This document shows, in pieces, positions 42,715 to 53,429 of a stretch of 64,000 nucleotides of DNA (its first letter is position 1; each line of letters begins with the position of its first letter). Below the pieces are notes generated by a model that was given only the letters and a program-made list of their open reading frames with translations, had not been told where the DNA came from and did not search any database. The position numbers were made by a program, and so were the translations under genes. The stretch lies in assembly GCA_907165275.2 (NCBI GenBank), contig OU015655.1:13156501-13220500 (forward strand). The letters are read 5' to 3'. The stretch is from Zygaena filipendulae. Taxonomy: Eukaryota > Arthropoda > Insecta > Lepidoptera > Zygaenidae.

Positions 42715-43214
42715 CCCTACTATTGGATTTATCAAAAAAAAAGTTACAACCGATTAAAAACAAAAACGATTTTGTTTTTTAGTAGAATAGTGCCGAGTGA
42801 TCGCGGAAGTGGTTCCTCTAAGACAGGTCGAATGACTTTCTAGTGTCGCCCACGGAGACCCGAAGTGCGCCTAGCCGCCGGTATGCGACTTGTGTCCGAG
42901 ACCCGAGTCGATGTTACCACTGGTGTTGCGCAACAAACTTGCCTTTAACGAATTTATACAACGTTATCAAACGTATGAGCGTGTGTTCCTTTGCCTACTT
43001 GTTTACCGTCTATTTTATTGCGCCCGTTAGTGACCACGGTTTGCGCGCGCGATTTACGCGTTTTTTTTTTTTCCTGAATTACTTATACATTTTTCTGTTG
43101 AAGAAGTAGGCGACCCAACCCATTTTCACTTTGGGAAATGGTGACATAAATACTTACTAATTATTGTGACTTTGTTTGTTTGTTACGCTTTCATGCCTAT
43201 TATTAAAATAAGTA
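42715..43214. other. intergenic, unrecognised
   Basis: A GC-richer patch near 42850-42930 has open frames on both strands without splice or family support. Confidence 0.35.
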
Positions 43215-44600
43215 CTAGCTGTTCCCCGCGTTAATTTCGGAGTTCCCGCGGGAATTCCGAAGGTGAAAGTACCATGTGTCGTTTTCTGTATGTACAAAAC
43301 TCGTTGTCAGGGGCCAAAAGCCATGATGATCTGTTGAGCAGGTAAGGTTTGAAAACAAACATTAACAAACAGACAGACAGATAAAGTTACCTCTGAATTT
43401 ATATTATTAATATGGATAGATGGACTATTATGTAATGTCGAATACTAGGTTGGCGACACAATGCCTGACACGTGCACGTCTTCTCTGACGCTACTATGCA
43501 CTTAGCCAATCTTGTATTATTTATATAAAAATTTCATGACACAATGTATGTTCGCGATAAACTCCGAAACTACTAAAACGATCATGATGAAATTGTTGTT
43601 TGTAATTTGGCCCAACTTAAAAGATCGGTGACTCTGTAATGTCACGACAAACTTATGTAAGTTTAGTGAGATGAAAATCATAATTTCTGTACTTTTTTCT
43701 TGAATAAATAAATAAATAAATAATTATTGCGGGGAACAGCTAATCACCGTAAACTACTGTCAGGGGTGCAAAGAAGGACATAGAGTACTTTTTCTCGGAA
43801 TTCCCGCAGGAACTCCGAAATTACCACGGGTGAAATCGCGGGGGACAGCTAGTGTTCTTATAAATTTTCTTTTATGGACATTAGAATGAGTCGTCAAAGA
43901 TCCGTTTTGTTTCATAATAGGCAGTATCTTGATGTAATTTTGTAAACAAGATCCAACGATAAAAATAGAAGACGATAAAGTTTTGATATTTTTTATATTT
44001 AACTAGCTGTGCCCCGCGGTGTCACCCGCCTGGGTTTCGGAGTTCCCACGGGAATTCCGGGATGAAAAATAGATAGTAGCCGATTCTTAGACCTACTGAA
44101 TATGCATATAAAATTTCATGAGAATCGGTCAAGCCGTTTCGGAGGAGTATGGGAACGAACACTGTGACACGAGAATTTTATATATGTATTAGATTAGCTG
44201 CGGCCCGCTGTTTCACCAGCGTGAGTTTTGGAATTCCCGCAGGAACTCCAAAGTAAAAAAATTCTGGGTGGCAGAGCAACCAAATATAGCTACAAAATAA
44301 ATGATAAAAATGGGTCAAAGCGTTCCGGAGGAGTTCGATAACAAATACATATATAATACTAGCTGTCCCGCGCAGTTTCACCCGCGATAATTTCGAAGTT
44401 CCCCCGGAATTGGTCCATATAAACTTTGCAAGCCCTTTTCATCCTCTTAGGGGTTGAATTTTCAAAAATCATTTCTTATCGGGTGCCTATGTCATACAAA
44501 GAACTCATCCTCCAAGTTTCAGGTCTCTACGATCAGCGGTTTAGGCTGTGCGTTGATCCATCAGTCATTCAGGACAAAGCATTTTATATGTATAGATAAG
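43215..44600. mobile_element. Helitron cluster (five copies)
   Basis: Copies: 43215-43416 (-), 43720-43852 (+, ends GGGGGACAG-CTAG), 44003-44194 (-), 44195-44358 (-) and 44359-44598 (-). The last three are head to tail with essentially no spacer. Each 3' end has the (C)CGCGG hairpin variant and the last belongs to the AAATCCTTTATCC subfamily. Confidence 0.8.
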
Positions 44601-44689
44601 GGTTCTCTTTTTTTATTTTAACTTACAATATCTTTCTTAACATAATTTACGTTAGAGATTGCACAGATAATGTGTCTCGTAAAGCTAAT

Positions 44690-44963
44690 AGGGTAGTTTC
44701 CGGGGTATGAAAATCAAAATTCTATTTAGTCCGTCAGTAAGATAATAAAAAAAATAGATTAGAATTCAAATTATTGAAAAAAGACTAAGATAAAACGCAT
44801 TAAAGTTTACGAGTAGGGGCTCTTGACGTCATAACGTGCTATAAACGTAGCACGGTGTGACGTCACGCGACATTTAATGTATCTCTGTTGTTTGGTCATT
44901 ACGTAAAAAATAAAAAATACATGTCCAATATTTTTTATTAATCTACAAGACGGACTAAGCCCA
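44690..44963. mobile_element. CRE-bearing TA MITE, CCCCGGAAACTACC subfamily
   Basis: The left end AGGGTAGTTTCCGGGGTATG is the inverse of the right end of the copy at 486-810. CTTGACGTCATAACGTG and GTGTGACGTCACGCG lie in the centre. The right terminus is short. Confidence 0.78.
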
Positions 44964-45189
44964 TTTATGTTGTAAATAATTCCTGCAATTACTTAAAATT
45001 ACTTAAAACCATGCGGTCGTTGCATTTTCCTGGCTTACTGACCCTGGAGGCTGGATCCAAAGTCATTCAAAATTATTTAGAACAGTCACCTTCCACAGTT
45101 TTCTATAGTGCTGCAGTGGCTGAAAAGAAGAAGGATCCGACATAGGATACCTTCGAATTAATATCATAGAGCAATAATAGTTGTCTCTA

Positions 45190-45458
45190 TTGACGATCCG
45201 ATTGGCGTAGTAGGTCACCATGCGAGCCCGCTAAGCAATAAAAGGTTCCGGGTTCGAATCCCGGTGGGGGTGGACTTTGTGTGATGAACACACGGTTCCA
45301 TTTTTCAGTCTGGGCGTGAATATCATGAATATCATATATATCTATAATATGTAATAATATGTAGTATATACCACGTTTGCTTGGTTTCGACACAAGCTTA
45401 TAGCTTAGTGTGGGATCAAATAGATCTGTGTGTTGTGAAGTGAATTATTATATTGTTA
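45190..45458 (+). mobile_element. tRNA-derived SINE, head to tail
   Basis: GATCCGATTGGCGTAGTAGG carries the A-box side, GGTTCCGGGTTCGAATCCCG the B box, followed by GGGGTGGACTTTGTGTG, CAGTCTGGGCGTG, ACCACGTTTGCTTGGTT and GTGTGTTGTGAAGTG before an ATT-rich tail. The tail is interrupted by a Helitron at 45459 and resumes at 45658 (TTATTATTATAA). Confidence 0.85.
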
Positions 45459-45657
45459 CTAGCTGTGCCCCGCGGTTTCACCCGCGGTAATTTCGGAGTT
45501 CCCGCGGGAGTTCCGGGATAAAAAGTACCCTATGTCCTTCTCTGTACCCCTGACAACGTGCAAGACAAATTTCATCCGAATCCGTTCAGCCGTTTTTGCG
45601 TGGTTGAGTAACAAACATCCAAACATCCACACTTCTACATTTATAATATTAGTAGGA
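45459..45657 (-). mobile_element. complete Helitron inserted in a SINE tail
   Basis: On the + strand it reads CTAGCTGTGCCCCGCGG ... TTATAATATTAGTAGGA, that is TC...CTAG in its own orientation, 199 bp. Host A (45458) and T (45658) flank it, the A|T target used by Helitrons, inside the SINE's ATT repeat tail. Confidence 0.88.
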
Positions 45658-45685
45658 TTATTATTATAAAACTATTTTCTTATTT

Positions 45686-45917
45686 AGACATAGACAAGCA
45701 ATAGTGTGTTAACCCACACTGGAGAAATTTTGAGTAAATCGTGTTTTAAAAGTAGAAGTGCCATTTTGTGTCAATATTTTTTATGTTCATAATTAGTTAC
45801 ATATTTAAGCAATGTAGTAAGGTAAACATATAATTAAAAAACGTTCCTTAACTCTCAATAAATCTTTCTGAATCAACTTAATTTTGTGGGTTAACATATT
45901 ATTGCTTATCTGCGTCC
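45686..45917. mobile_element. MITE, second copy of 11375 family
   Basis: GACATAGACAAGCAATAGTG to ATTGCTTATCTGCGTCC matches 11375-11610 along most of its length, with the shared internal CACTGGAGAAATTTTGAGTA. Confidence 0.8.
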
Positions 45918-46173
45918 ATTTAATAGTGGGTTGTTTGATGGCTCATAGTGCTGGCCCACACAGAAGTGGGTCGCGTGTAGTTTAATATTCCAGGTCGCAA
46001 TCACGGAGTTGTTTTCATGAATGTGAATGCGCCACAACAACATTTAGGGCATATTATGTGGTCACACCCGGGTTGAGTCACGTAGCTAGATACTATATAT
46101 TTGCTCATCGTGTGAACTTATTATAAACGCTACTTCAGTGCAGAATATTAATCTAAATACAATATAATATAGG

Positions 46174-46560
46174 TACTCGCTGACCCCGCGGTTTCGCCCG
46201 CGGTAATTTCGGAGTTCCCGGGGGAATTCCAAGATAAAAGTACCCTATGTCACTCAGGATCGCTTTAACTTCCCAAAAGTACCTAGAGAATTTTCAAAAT
46301 CGGTTCGGTAGATCCAGAGATTACCCCTACAACCTCACAAACTTCGGAGTTCCCGCGGTAACTCTGGGATAGAAAGTACCCTATCCACTCAAGGATCACT
46401 GTAGCTTCCTATATGTGAAAGAATTTTCAAAATTGGTTCGGTAGATCCAGAGATAACCCCCTACTACCTCACAAACTCACAAACTCTGGAGTTCCCGCGG
46501 GAATCCCGGGATAAAAAGTACGCTATGTCACTATACTGTAGCTTCCTACAACTACAGTGT
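46174..46560 (-). mobile_element. compound Helitron-like region
   Basis: Three successive GGAGTTCCCGCGG cores (about 46212, 46350 and 46490) with alternating GGTTCGGTAGATCCAGAGAT blocks suggest internal tandem amplification of one element. The 3' end reads CGCTGACCCCGCGGTTTC. Confidence 0.65.
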
Positions 46561-46896
46561 AGTAGCATGCCATTATTCAAGTTCAGCGGCTGCAATTTAT
46601 CAAAGTGCGTGCGTTTCTTTCCACGCAATCAAAACTCGAACACGTACCTACTTATATACTTACTCAGTAAGTAGTTCAATGCGTTCGCCGAATCACGTCT
46701 ACGACTACATATTGCGCGAATTACGTAACTGGGAATGTCCGAAATTGGCCCGCTGTAGCACACGTGGCGCGCAACAGATTGGGCTCTGATCATTGTTAAA
46801 TAAAAAAAAAAACGATATATACGTATCGATGGCTCTGATTCACTATCATCAACAACCATTGACATAATATCTCGATGTCACAATAAACATTCCATA

Positions 46897-47224
46897 ATAG
46901 GGATGTTGACTACTATTGAAAATCAAAATTCTAATTAGTCCGTCAGTTAGAAAATAAAAAAACAATAGACACGTATTTTTTGCTTTTTTAAATAAATTAA
47001 AATATACAGAGATAAAGCGCATTAAAGTTTAGGATGAGGAGGTCGTGACGTCACTAACCGTAAAACCGCCATACAAACTGTCAGAATAGTGACGTCACGC
47101 GGAATTTCAACTCAATATATCGCCGTTATTTTTTGATTACGTAAAAAAAGAAAAAATACGTGTCCAATATTTTTTAATAATCTACAAGACGGACTAAAAA
47201 ATAAAAATTAGTCAACATGCCCAT
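46897..47224. mobile_element. CRE-bearing TA MITE, complete 328 bp
   Basis: TA flanks at 46895-46896 and 47225-47226. Termini ATAGGGATGTTGACTAC and TAGTCAACATGCCCAT. The centre carries CGTGACGTCACTAACC and AGTGACGTCACGCGG on either side of CCGCCATACAAACTGTC. It is the same length as the copy at 10571. Confidence 0.88.
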
Positions 47225-47233
47225 TATTGCCTA

Positions 47234-47378
47234 CTAGATGTTCCGCACGGTTTCACCCGCGATAATTTCGAAGTTGCCGCGGATTTGTTTCATACAAACT
47301 TTGCCCCCCTTTTTCACCCCCTTATAGTTAATAGTTTAATAGTTTCAAAAATCCTTTCGTCTCGGGTGACTGCGTCAT
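47234..47378 (-). mobile_element. Helitron-like element, left part, split by LINE
   Basis: CTAGATGTTCCGCACGGTTT, CGCGATAATTTCGAAGTTG and AAAATCCTTTCGTCTCGGGT match the copy at 44359. It breaks at GACTGCGTCAT where the LINE begins and resumes at about 50718. Confidence 0.82.
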
Positions 47379-50300
47379 CTTATCTTATCTTATCTTAAAC
47401 AATGGGGTGGGCAAGCAAAGCCTCGGCACTTCGACCCTTGGGATCTTTTGTACCATCCCCATCCTGTGCTCCTCCCTCTACTCCCTGAAAACCTCGGCGG
47501 CAAAGGCTAGCGTGCAGTGGAGGGGCAAGAGCCTAAAGTCCTCTGGTTCTGGGTAAGCCATCCCCAGGAGGTCCATTCGTTTACGAGCCAAGGCATCGCA
47601 CTCGCACATAAGATGTGCCATTGTTTCCACCTCTACGCCGCACTTCCTGCAGGATGAGTCGCTTGCGAGTTTCATTTTCGTGAGGTGTTCCTTTGTCCCG
47701 AAGTGACCTGTAAGCACACCAGTGATTAGGCGGGCCTGATTGCGACTTAAGAGAAGTATGTTACGTGATAGTTTCTCATCGGTTTTGTCGCCGATAAAGC
47801 GTTTGGAATGCCTGAGGCCCGTAGTCGAAGACCACTCCTGTGAGTGTCTTTTCCGGGCGTTTTCGCGTATTGCCTTTTTCACCATGTTTGCAGAGATCCC
47901 AACAAATGGCTCTGGTCCAATGAGGGTTTCATCTGATCCTTTCCTTGCCAGTTCATCTGCAAGTTCATTGCCTTGTATACCTACATGACCTGGAACCCAG
48001 ATTAATCTGACCTTGTTGTTGGCGCCCAATTTGTTCATGGCATGGACGCATTCAAGCACCAACCTTGACTCCACTCTACATGATGTTACAGCTTTTAGCG
48101 CAGCTTGGCTATCTGTGAGTATGTAGATGGATTTTCCTTTTATTTCGTTTTTGATGTTTTCTTTGACACAGCTTATTATAGCGTAGGTTTCTGCTTGAAA
48201 GACTGTTGCATATCTTCCCATGCTCTGGGAAGATTTATAGTGTTCAGCATATACCCCCGCCCCTGTGCCCGTGCTCGTTTTTGAGCCATCTGTATACCAG
48301 ATTAGGCTACCCATGTCTGGTTTCCGTATACCTTTTTTCCATTCTTCCCTGGTTGGGATTTTCACCTTGTAGTTCCTTTTGAAAGAGTAGACGGGGTTCA
48401 TTTTGTCTCTTCCCATGTCCATCAGTCCGTCGATGTCGTTATTGACATCCAGTTTCGTATGCGTGGTTTGCGGAATGGATCTATTCCACGCCCCAGCCTC
48501 GGCTAGCCGATATAGTGCTTTCCTAGCCTCAGCCTCCACCTCTATGTGTAGTGGTGTGAGGTCCAATAAGATCTCCATTGCCGACGTTGGTGTCGTCTTG
48601 AAGGCCCCTGTGATTGAGAGACATGCTAGGCGTTGCACTTTCTTGAGTTCTGCCTTGCACGTTTCCAGTTTAGTCCTTGGCCACCACACGATGCTGCCAT
48701 ACTTGATTATGGGAACCACCATCATCCTGTAGAGCCAGTGGACTACTTTTGGCTTTAGGCCCCATGTACTGCCGTAGGCTCTACGGCACATCCCAAATAT
48801 TCTTAGAGCCTTTGTCGTGATGTTGTTCACATGTGTTTTAAACGTCAGCTCCTTGTCCAAAGTGACTCCAAGATATTTCACTTCAGTGGACCAGTTTAAC
48901 TGATTTCCTGACAAAGATAAGGTTTTCAGCCCTGTTAAAGTCCTTCTCCTAGTAAATGCCAAGACTGACGTTTTACTTGGACTGACCGATAGTCGGTTTT
49001 TTGTGCACCATCTCTCAACTCTGTCTAGAGCCTCTTGCATTAGACATGATGTAGTCCCAGGAAATTTACCATTTACTAGTATTACGATGTCATCTGCATA
49101 TCCTACCGTATAATACGGTCCTCTGTTCAGTTCTTTGATAAGTGAGTCTATCACCATACACCATAGGGTGGGTGATAGCACACCTCCTTGTGGACATCCC
49201 CTAGTGGTTTTCACACACATTGTCTCTCCTCGTAGATTTGAGTGTATGATTCTGCCCTTTAACATATGGTCGACCCACCGACCAATTGTCCTGTTGATGC
49301 CATGCTCACGTACGGCGTCCTTGATAGAGTCGTGAGTTGTTCTGTCGAAGGCTCCTTCAATATCTAGGAAGGCTCCCAGACACAGCTCTTTTTCCTCAAT
49401 AGCTTTTTCCGCACGACTGACCACATAGTGCAGCGCCGTTTCAGTGGATTTGCCCGACTGGTAGGCACATTGCATCTCATGCAGTTTAGTCCGTTTTAAA
49501 GGTCCTGTCCTTATGTATTTGTCTATAAGTTTTTCCATGCATTTTAAAATAAACGATGATGGACTTATAGGCCTGTAAGACCTTGCCTGATCGTAGCTCG
49601 GTTTTCCTGGTTTAGGTATATACACTACCTTTACCTGTCTCCATATTTTAGGTATATATCCCAAAGCGATACAGGCCTTGAAAATTCTGCACAATTGCGG
49701 CAACAATATTCCTGCACCCTGTTGTAGTAGTATTGGGTATATTCCATCCGGCCCTGGAGATTTGAATGGCTCGAAGCTGAATATTGCCCACTTAACCTTT
49801 AGTTCATCTACTACCTTTTTAGCAGTGTTCCAATCTTCTCTACTAGTACGGCGCGATAGCTCGTTAGTGGAGATTGGCTCCTCATTTACTGCCTCTAATT
49901 CCTCTGATCCTGGGAAGTGTGTCTTAAACATCACTTTTAGGGTCTCTTTTCCTGTATCCGTAAGTTCTCCATCATCATCTCGAACTACTGACAATGGATG
50001 AACCTTAACTGCAGCCATCGCCTTTGAAAGTCTCATACTTTCAGGTATTGAACTTATGTTGTCACAATGTTCCCTCCAAGCCTTGCGTTTAGCCTTTCGT
50101 ACCTCCTTGTTATATTCTGTGAGCAGTCTGTGGTATTCACTAAACTCCTTTGTAGCCATGGCTCTATTAAAAGCTCTACGTGTGGTCTTCTTCAACTTTG
50201 AAAGTTTAGTAGACCACCATGGTACCTTCTTTGAGAGGGATTCCTTTTCAGGACAGTTGTTTAACCATGCTCCCATGATAGCCTGATTAACCCTGTCTGC

Positions 50301-50717
50301 TTCGAACTCCAGATCCACGGTCGAACCTAAGTTCCCGTTAAAGTTTCCCAGTTCCCCCTTTAAGTCCCTTCTGAAGGCGCTCCATTCGGTATTCCTGGGA
50401 TTCCTTCTGCGTACAGTTGTCCATTCAGCCATGGTGCTGTACCTAAAGCATATGTATCTGTGATCTGAAAGCGAGGTCTCATTAGATACATGCCAATCCA
50501 TAACCTTGTTAGTTGCATTGCTAGAAGCCAGTGTTATGTCTATTACCTCTCTACGTCTTGAAGTGACGAAGGTCGGCCTGTTTCCGTTATTGAGAATTTG
50601 TAAATTAGAACTTACCACGAATTCTAATACTTTTTCTCCTCTTTTGTTGACGTCCGAGCTTCCCCAGACGACATGGTGCGCGTTCGCGTCGCAGCCAATG
50701 ATGACATGACAGTTACT
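47379..50717 (-). mobile_element. 5'-truncated LINE (I/R1-like group with RNase H)
   Basis: On the - strand it ends in a short (GATAA)n tail (47379-47396, seen as CTTATCTTATCTTATC on +). Its 5' end is cut inside the endonuclease. It interrupts a Helitron whose halves are at 47234-47378 and about 50718-50825. The target duplication is not clean (GACTGCGTCAT against GACAGTTACTTCAT). Confidence 0.92.
47478..50717 (-). CDS. LINE ORF2: endonuclease remnant, reverse transcriptase, RNase H, zinc knuckle
   Basis: The frame is open from 50717 to a TAG at 47478, about 1079 codons, without an internal stop. No true start codon exists because the 5' end is lost. Upstream codons read VIIGCDANAHHVVWGSS, and later PTFVTS and SDHRYICF, which are the C-terminal half of an AP-type endonuclease. 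The RT has SPGPDGIYP, LDIEGAFDR and YADDIVILV (about 49080-49105). RNase H follows with WYTDGSK (about 48280) and WVPGHVGIQGNELAD. A C-terminal CRKCG...H...CECDA knuckle lies near 47600-47650. LINEs that carry RNase H after RT belong to I, LOA, R1-related or Tad clades; I cannot choose among them by eye. The element cannot move by itself without its 5' end. Confidence 0.94.
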   Translation of the reverse strand, partial: SNCHVIIGCDANAHHVVWGSSDVNKRGEKVLEFVVSSNLQILNNGNRPTFVTSRRREVIDITLASSNATNKVMDWHVSNETSLSDHRYICFRYSTMAEWTTVRRRNPRNTEWSAFRRDLKGELGNFNGNLGSTVDLEFEADRVNQAIMGAWLNNCPEKESLSKKVPWWSTKLSKLKKTTRRAFNRAMATKEFSEYHRLLTEYNKEVRKAKRKAWREHCDNISSIPESMRLSKAMAAVKVHPLSVVRDDDGELTDTGKETLKVMFKTHFPGSEELEAVNEEPISTNELSRRTSREDWNTAKKVVDELKVKWAIFSFEPFKSPGPDGIYPILLQQGAGILLPQLCRIFKACIALGYIPKIWRQVKVVYIPKPGKPSYDQARSYRPISPSSFILKCMEKLIDKYIRTGPLKRTKLHEMQCAYQSGKSTETALHYVVSRAEKAIEEKELCLGAFLDIEGAFDRTTHDSIKDAVREHGINRTIGRWVDHMLKGRIIHSNLRGETMCVKTTRGCPQGGVLSPTLWCMVIDSLIKELNRGPYYTVGYADDIVILVNGKFPGTTSCLMQEALDRVERWCTKNRLSVSPSKTSVLAFTRRRTLTGLKTLSLSGNQLNWSTEVKYLGVTLDKELTFKTHVNNITTKALRIFGMCRRAYGSTWGLKPKVVHWLYRMMVVPIIKYGSIVWWPRTKLETCKAELKKVQRLACLSITGAFKTTPTSAMEILLDLTPLHIEVEAEARKALYRLAEAGAWNRSIPQTTHTKLDVNNDIDGLMDMGRDKMNPVYSFKRNYKVKIPTREEWKKGIRKPDMGSLIWYTDGSKTSTGTGAGVYAEHYKSSQSMGRYATVFQAETYAIISCVKENIKNEIKGKSIYILTDSQAALKAVTSCRVESRLVLECVHAMNKLGANNKVRLIWVPGHVGIQGNELADELARKGSDETLIGPEPFVGISANMVKKAIRENARKRHSQEWSSTTGLRHSKRFIGDKTDEKLSRNILLLSRNQARLITGVLTGHFGTKEHLTKMKLASDSSCRKCGVEVETMAHLMCECDALARKRMDLLGMAYPEPEDFRLLPLHCTLAFAAEVFRE

Positions 50718-50825
50718 TCATAGAAAGAACACAACCTCCAAGTTTCAGGTCTCTACGATCAGCAGTATAGGCTGTGCGTTGATCCGTCAGTCGGTCATTC
50801 AGGACAAAGGATTTTATAATGTAGG
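50718..50825 (-). mobile_element. Helitron-like element, right part, split by LINE
   Basis: AACCTCCAAGTTTCAGGTCT, GGCTGTGCGTTGATCCGTC and GGACAAAGGATTTTATAATG continue the copy interrupted at 47378, matching 44480-44598. Confidence 0.82.
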
Positions 50826-51217
50826 TATAACTTATAAGTAGATGACGCGCTCATTGTCTTAATCACGAACGCTCTAAATACTAAAAAAATAAGTTTTTTT
50901 TTTTTATATATATATTTTTTTTTAATTTACTTTCCTAATATAATATTCTGTATGCTATAACACAATATTGTTTAAGTATCTTTTTTTGAAGTGAAACCTC
51001 ATAAATAAAGATAACAATTTTTGTGGCATCGTGTGTGTGTCGTCTATAATAATAATAATAATTTCTTTATTTACTTCAAAAATTGTTTATATCTAACAGG
51101 TTGATTGAGGTCTCCATTTAAGCGAATTAAAGCCTGTGTTTGGAGACCCCGCTCTTCCTATATTATAATATTAGATTAATTAAATAATTTTACATAGATT
51201 TCAGCAGTACAATGTTA

Positions 51218-51272
<55 letters not shown>

Positions 51273-51832
51273 AGCAATACTATACCTTTGTACCATAGGA
51301 ATGCCTGCTCATTTGTGATTTTTCCGTATCTAGAGCATTTTGAGATTGTACCTTTTTGTTTTTAAAGTGATTTGGTTTATATTTTATACTATTTTTTCTG
51401 TAGACCGTTACCGACCAGCGATGGCAAAAAGAATGCAAAATTCTATTTTGAAAATATACGAGTGGTACCTACCTATTTTTATTAATTTGAATTGGTTTTG
51501 GTCATTGTTCTGAGTTTTGGTCATAATGGATTAGGGCATCGGTGTTGACAGTTTGTGCTTTGTCCATGCGATAGTATGTCACCCTTGGTTCGCATATTTT
51601 TCGCGAACACAACTCACCAGAAATGATTAGTACACTTAGCGACGCTACATCCAAGAAAGTTGTTTGTTTGAGTGCGTTTTCACTTGATTTGTATGGTTAG
51701 TAGTTTTATACTTGAAACATGTCACAAAAATTAACCTATCTTGTATTATATTAAGATACCATCTATCTATACTTATAATAAAACTGTAGAGAGGTCAATT
51801 CTGTACATTGAATATATATTAAAAAAATAATT
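50826..51832. other. intergenic with a GT microsatellite
   Basis: Apart from the GT repeat, it is AT-rich with no supported exon. GCTATATTTTTT-type runs and a short AAT run at 51045-51062 are the only structures seen. Confidence 0.5.
51218..51272. repeat. GT microsatellite
   Basis: About 27 GT units with one GC interruption. It is a simple repeat and probably polymorphic. Confidence 0.95.
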
Positions 51833-52204
51833 AAAACGGACTTCCAAAAACACAAAACTAAAAAGCTAAAAATAACAAAATGCCGATTTAATCCAACAGA
51901 CAAAAATACAGGTAATACTATTATTGGTTTGTGCTACCACTTTTCGATTGGAATTTATTTATTTATTTATTTATTTTATGCCAAGCACGCTTACGTCTGC
52001 CCACTCGGGTTGTTCACGACGAGCTCGTGGCGGGAGTGGACTTAGCCCATCTACCTACTCCATACTTGGATCGTCACCGACTTCATATCGAAAAGTGGTT
52101 GCACAAACCAATAATAGTATTACGTGTATTTTTGTCTTTTGGTTTAAATCGGTATTTTGTTATTTTTAGCTTTTTAATTTTTTGTTTTGGAAGTCGGTTT
52201 TAAT
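51833..52204. mobile_element. 372-bp foldback with about 110-bp arms and a GC-rich loop
   Basis: The left arm starts AAACGGACTTCCAAAAACAC and runs through GCCGATTTAATCC and ATACTATTATTGGTTTGTGC to ACCACTTTTCGATTG. The right arm is the inverse and ends GGAAGTCGGTTTTA. The loop (about 51970-52080) is GC-richer and non-palindromic (CGCTTACGTCTGCCCACTCG). Arms differ at scattered sites. Confidence 0.82.
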
Positions 52205-53425
52205 GTTTTTGTTAAAAATGTGTTTATATCTTGCTTTTAAGTGAGTCGGTTTGTAATTTATCTAAGTTACAATAGCCTGATGTCAACTGCTCATCACCTT
52301 TTACAAAATATTGCTTTTCCCGATGCAGGGACGTTAATTTTTGAGGAGTTCTCCTGGTACATCAGTTCCACTTCGCTATATACATTCCACATTGTGACGA
52401 GCATAAATTGTTTAGGAACCATATTAAAGTTAACGTAACGGAACTCGTGAAATACCTATAATTGAGTAGCTCCGATGACCATCTGTGGTCTTCATCATCA
52501 GTTTCACTTCTTCAAATTTTGCTTTCCGAAAGCAAATAAACGATTTAGTATAAAAAATACAAAATCGCTATAGGTACCTATAATTTGTGAAGAGTTCCCT
52601 CGATTTCTCCAAGATCCCATCATCAGATCCCGACTTGGTGGCAATGGGACCTAATTTTGAGTATACCCTTTCAAACTCTTTCGGTCCAACCGTCTTCGAG
52701 TAATCGGTGAACATACATAAAAAAACATAGGTACCTACATGCAACCGAATGCTTAACCTACTTCCTTTTAGAAGTCGGTTAATTAATATTGGAGGATGAA
52801 TGGTGATCAATACTGATGCCAAAAATGCAATCAGTAAATTTTTTGTGTCTGTCTGTCTGTATGTGCACGCATGGGTCAAAAACTACTGAAGGGATTTTAA
52901 CCAAACTTGGTACAATTGTAGTCCACACTCCTGGGCAGGTTATAGGCTATATAACATAACGCTAAGAGACATAGGAGCTGAGCAGTGACGATAAATTTGA
53001 AACGAGTCGGGTGAAAATGCGCTTTCGAGCTCTTATCCTCGCATTTGTTTACTCAATCACGCAAAAACGGCTGTACGGATTTGGATGTTTGGCATGCACG
53101 TTGTCAGGGGCACAGAGAAGGACATAGGGTACTTTTTATCCCGGAATTCCCGCGGAACCTCCGAAATTACCGCGGGTAAAACCGCGAGGCACAGCCAGGA
53201 AACATAAAGTAACGAAAGCATTATATTACTTTGTTTTATTTTCGTTTCGATTTGCCCCTCTAAAGGTTTGAAATAAAATAAACTGCTTATTTATATAGTA
53301 GATAGGTATATAAAGTACCTACAAAATCGCAAAAGCCGTTGAAATACCCTCGAAAAAGTACCTTCAATCGTAGTACCTAAATGGCAAAACTACCCATACT
53401 CGATAAAAATGGTTTTATTAAAAAA
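52205..53425. other. repeat scraps
   Basis: It includes a GAAGTCGGTTAATTAATATT scrap near 52770, a CTGTCTGTCTGTATGTGCAC block near 52850 and a Helitron 3' part at about 53090-53200, whose end is mutated to ACAGCCAG. No gene was recognised. Confidence 0.5.
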
Positions 53426-53429
53426 AAAC

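Noticed and set aside
42482..42763. 93-residue - strand frame
   Set aside because: It is produced by the inverted repeat at 42567-42714, whose arms are readable in both directions.
45200..45275. tRNA-like sequence with A and B boxes
   Set aside because: It continues into a SINE body and ATT tail present in other copies, and it lacks a proper cloverleaf; it is a SINE head, not a tRNA gene.
52568..52879. 103-residue - strand frame
   Set aside because: It spans scraps of common lepidopteran repeats (GAAGTCGGTTAATT and CTGTCTGTCTG blocks). No conserved domain.
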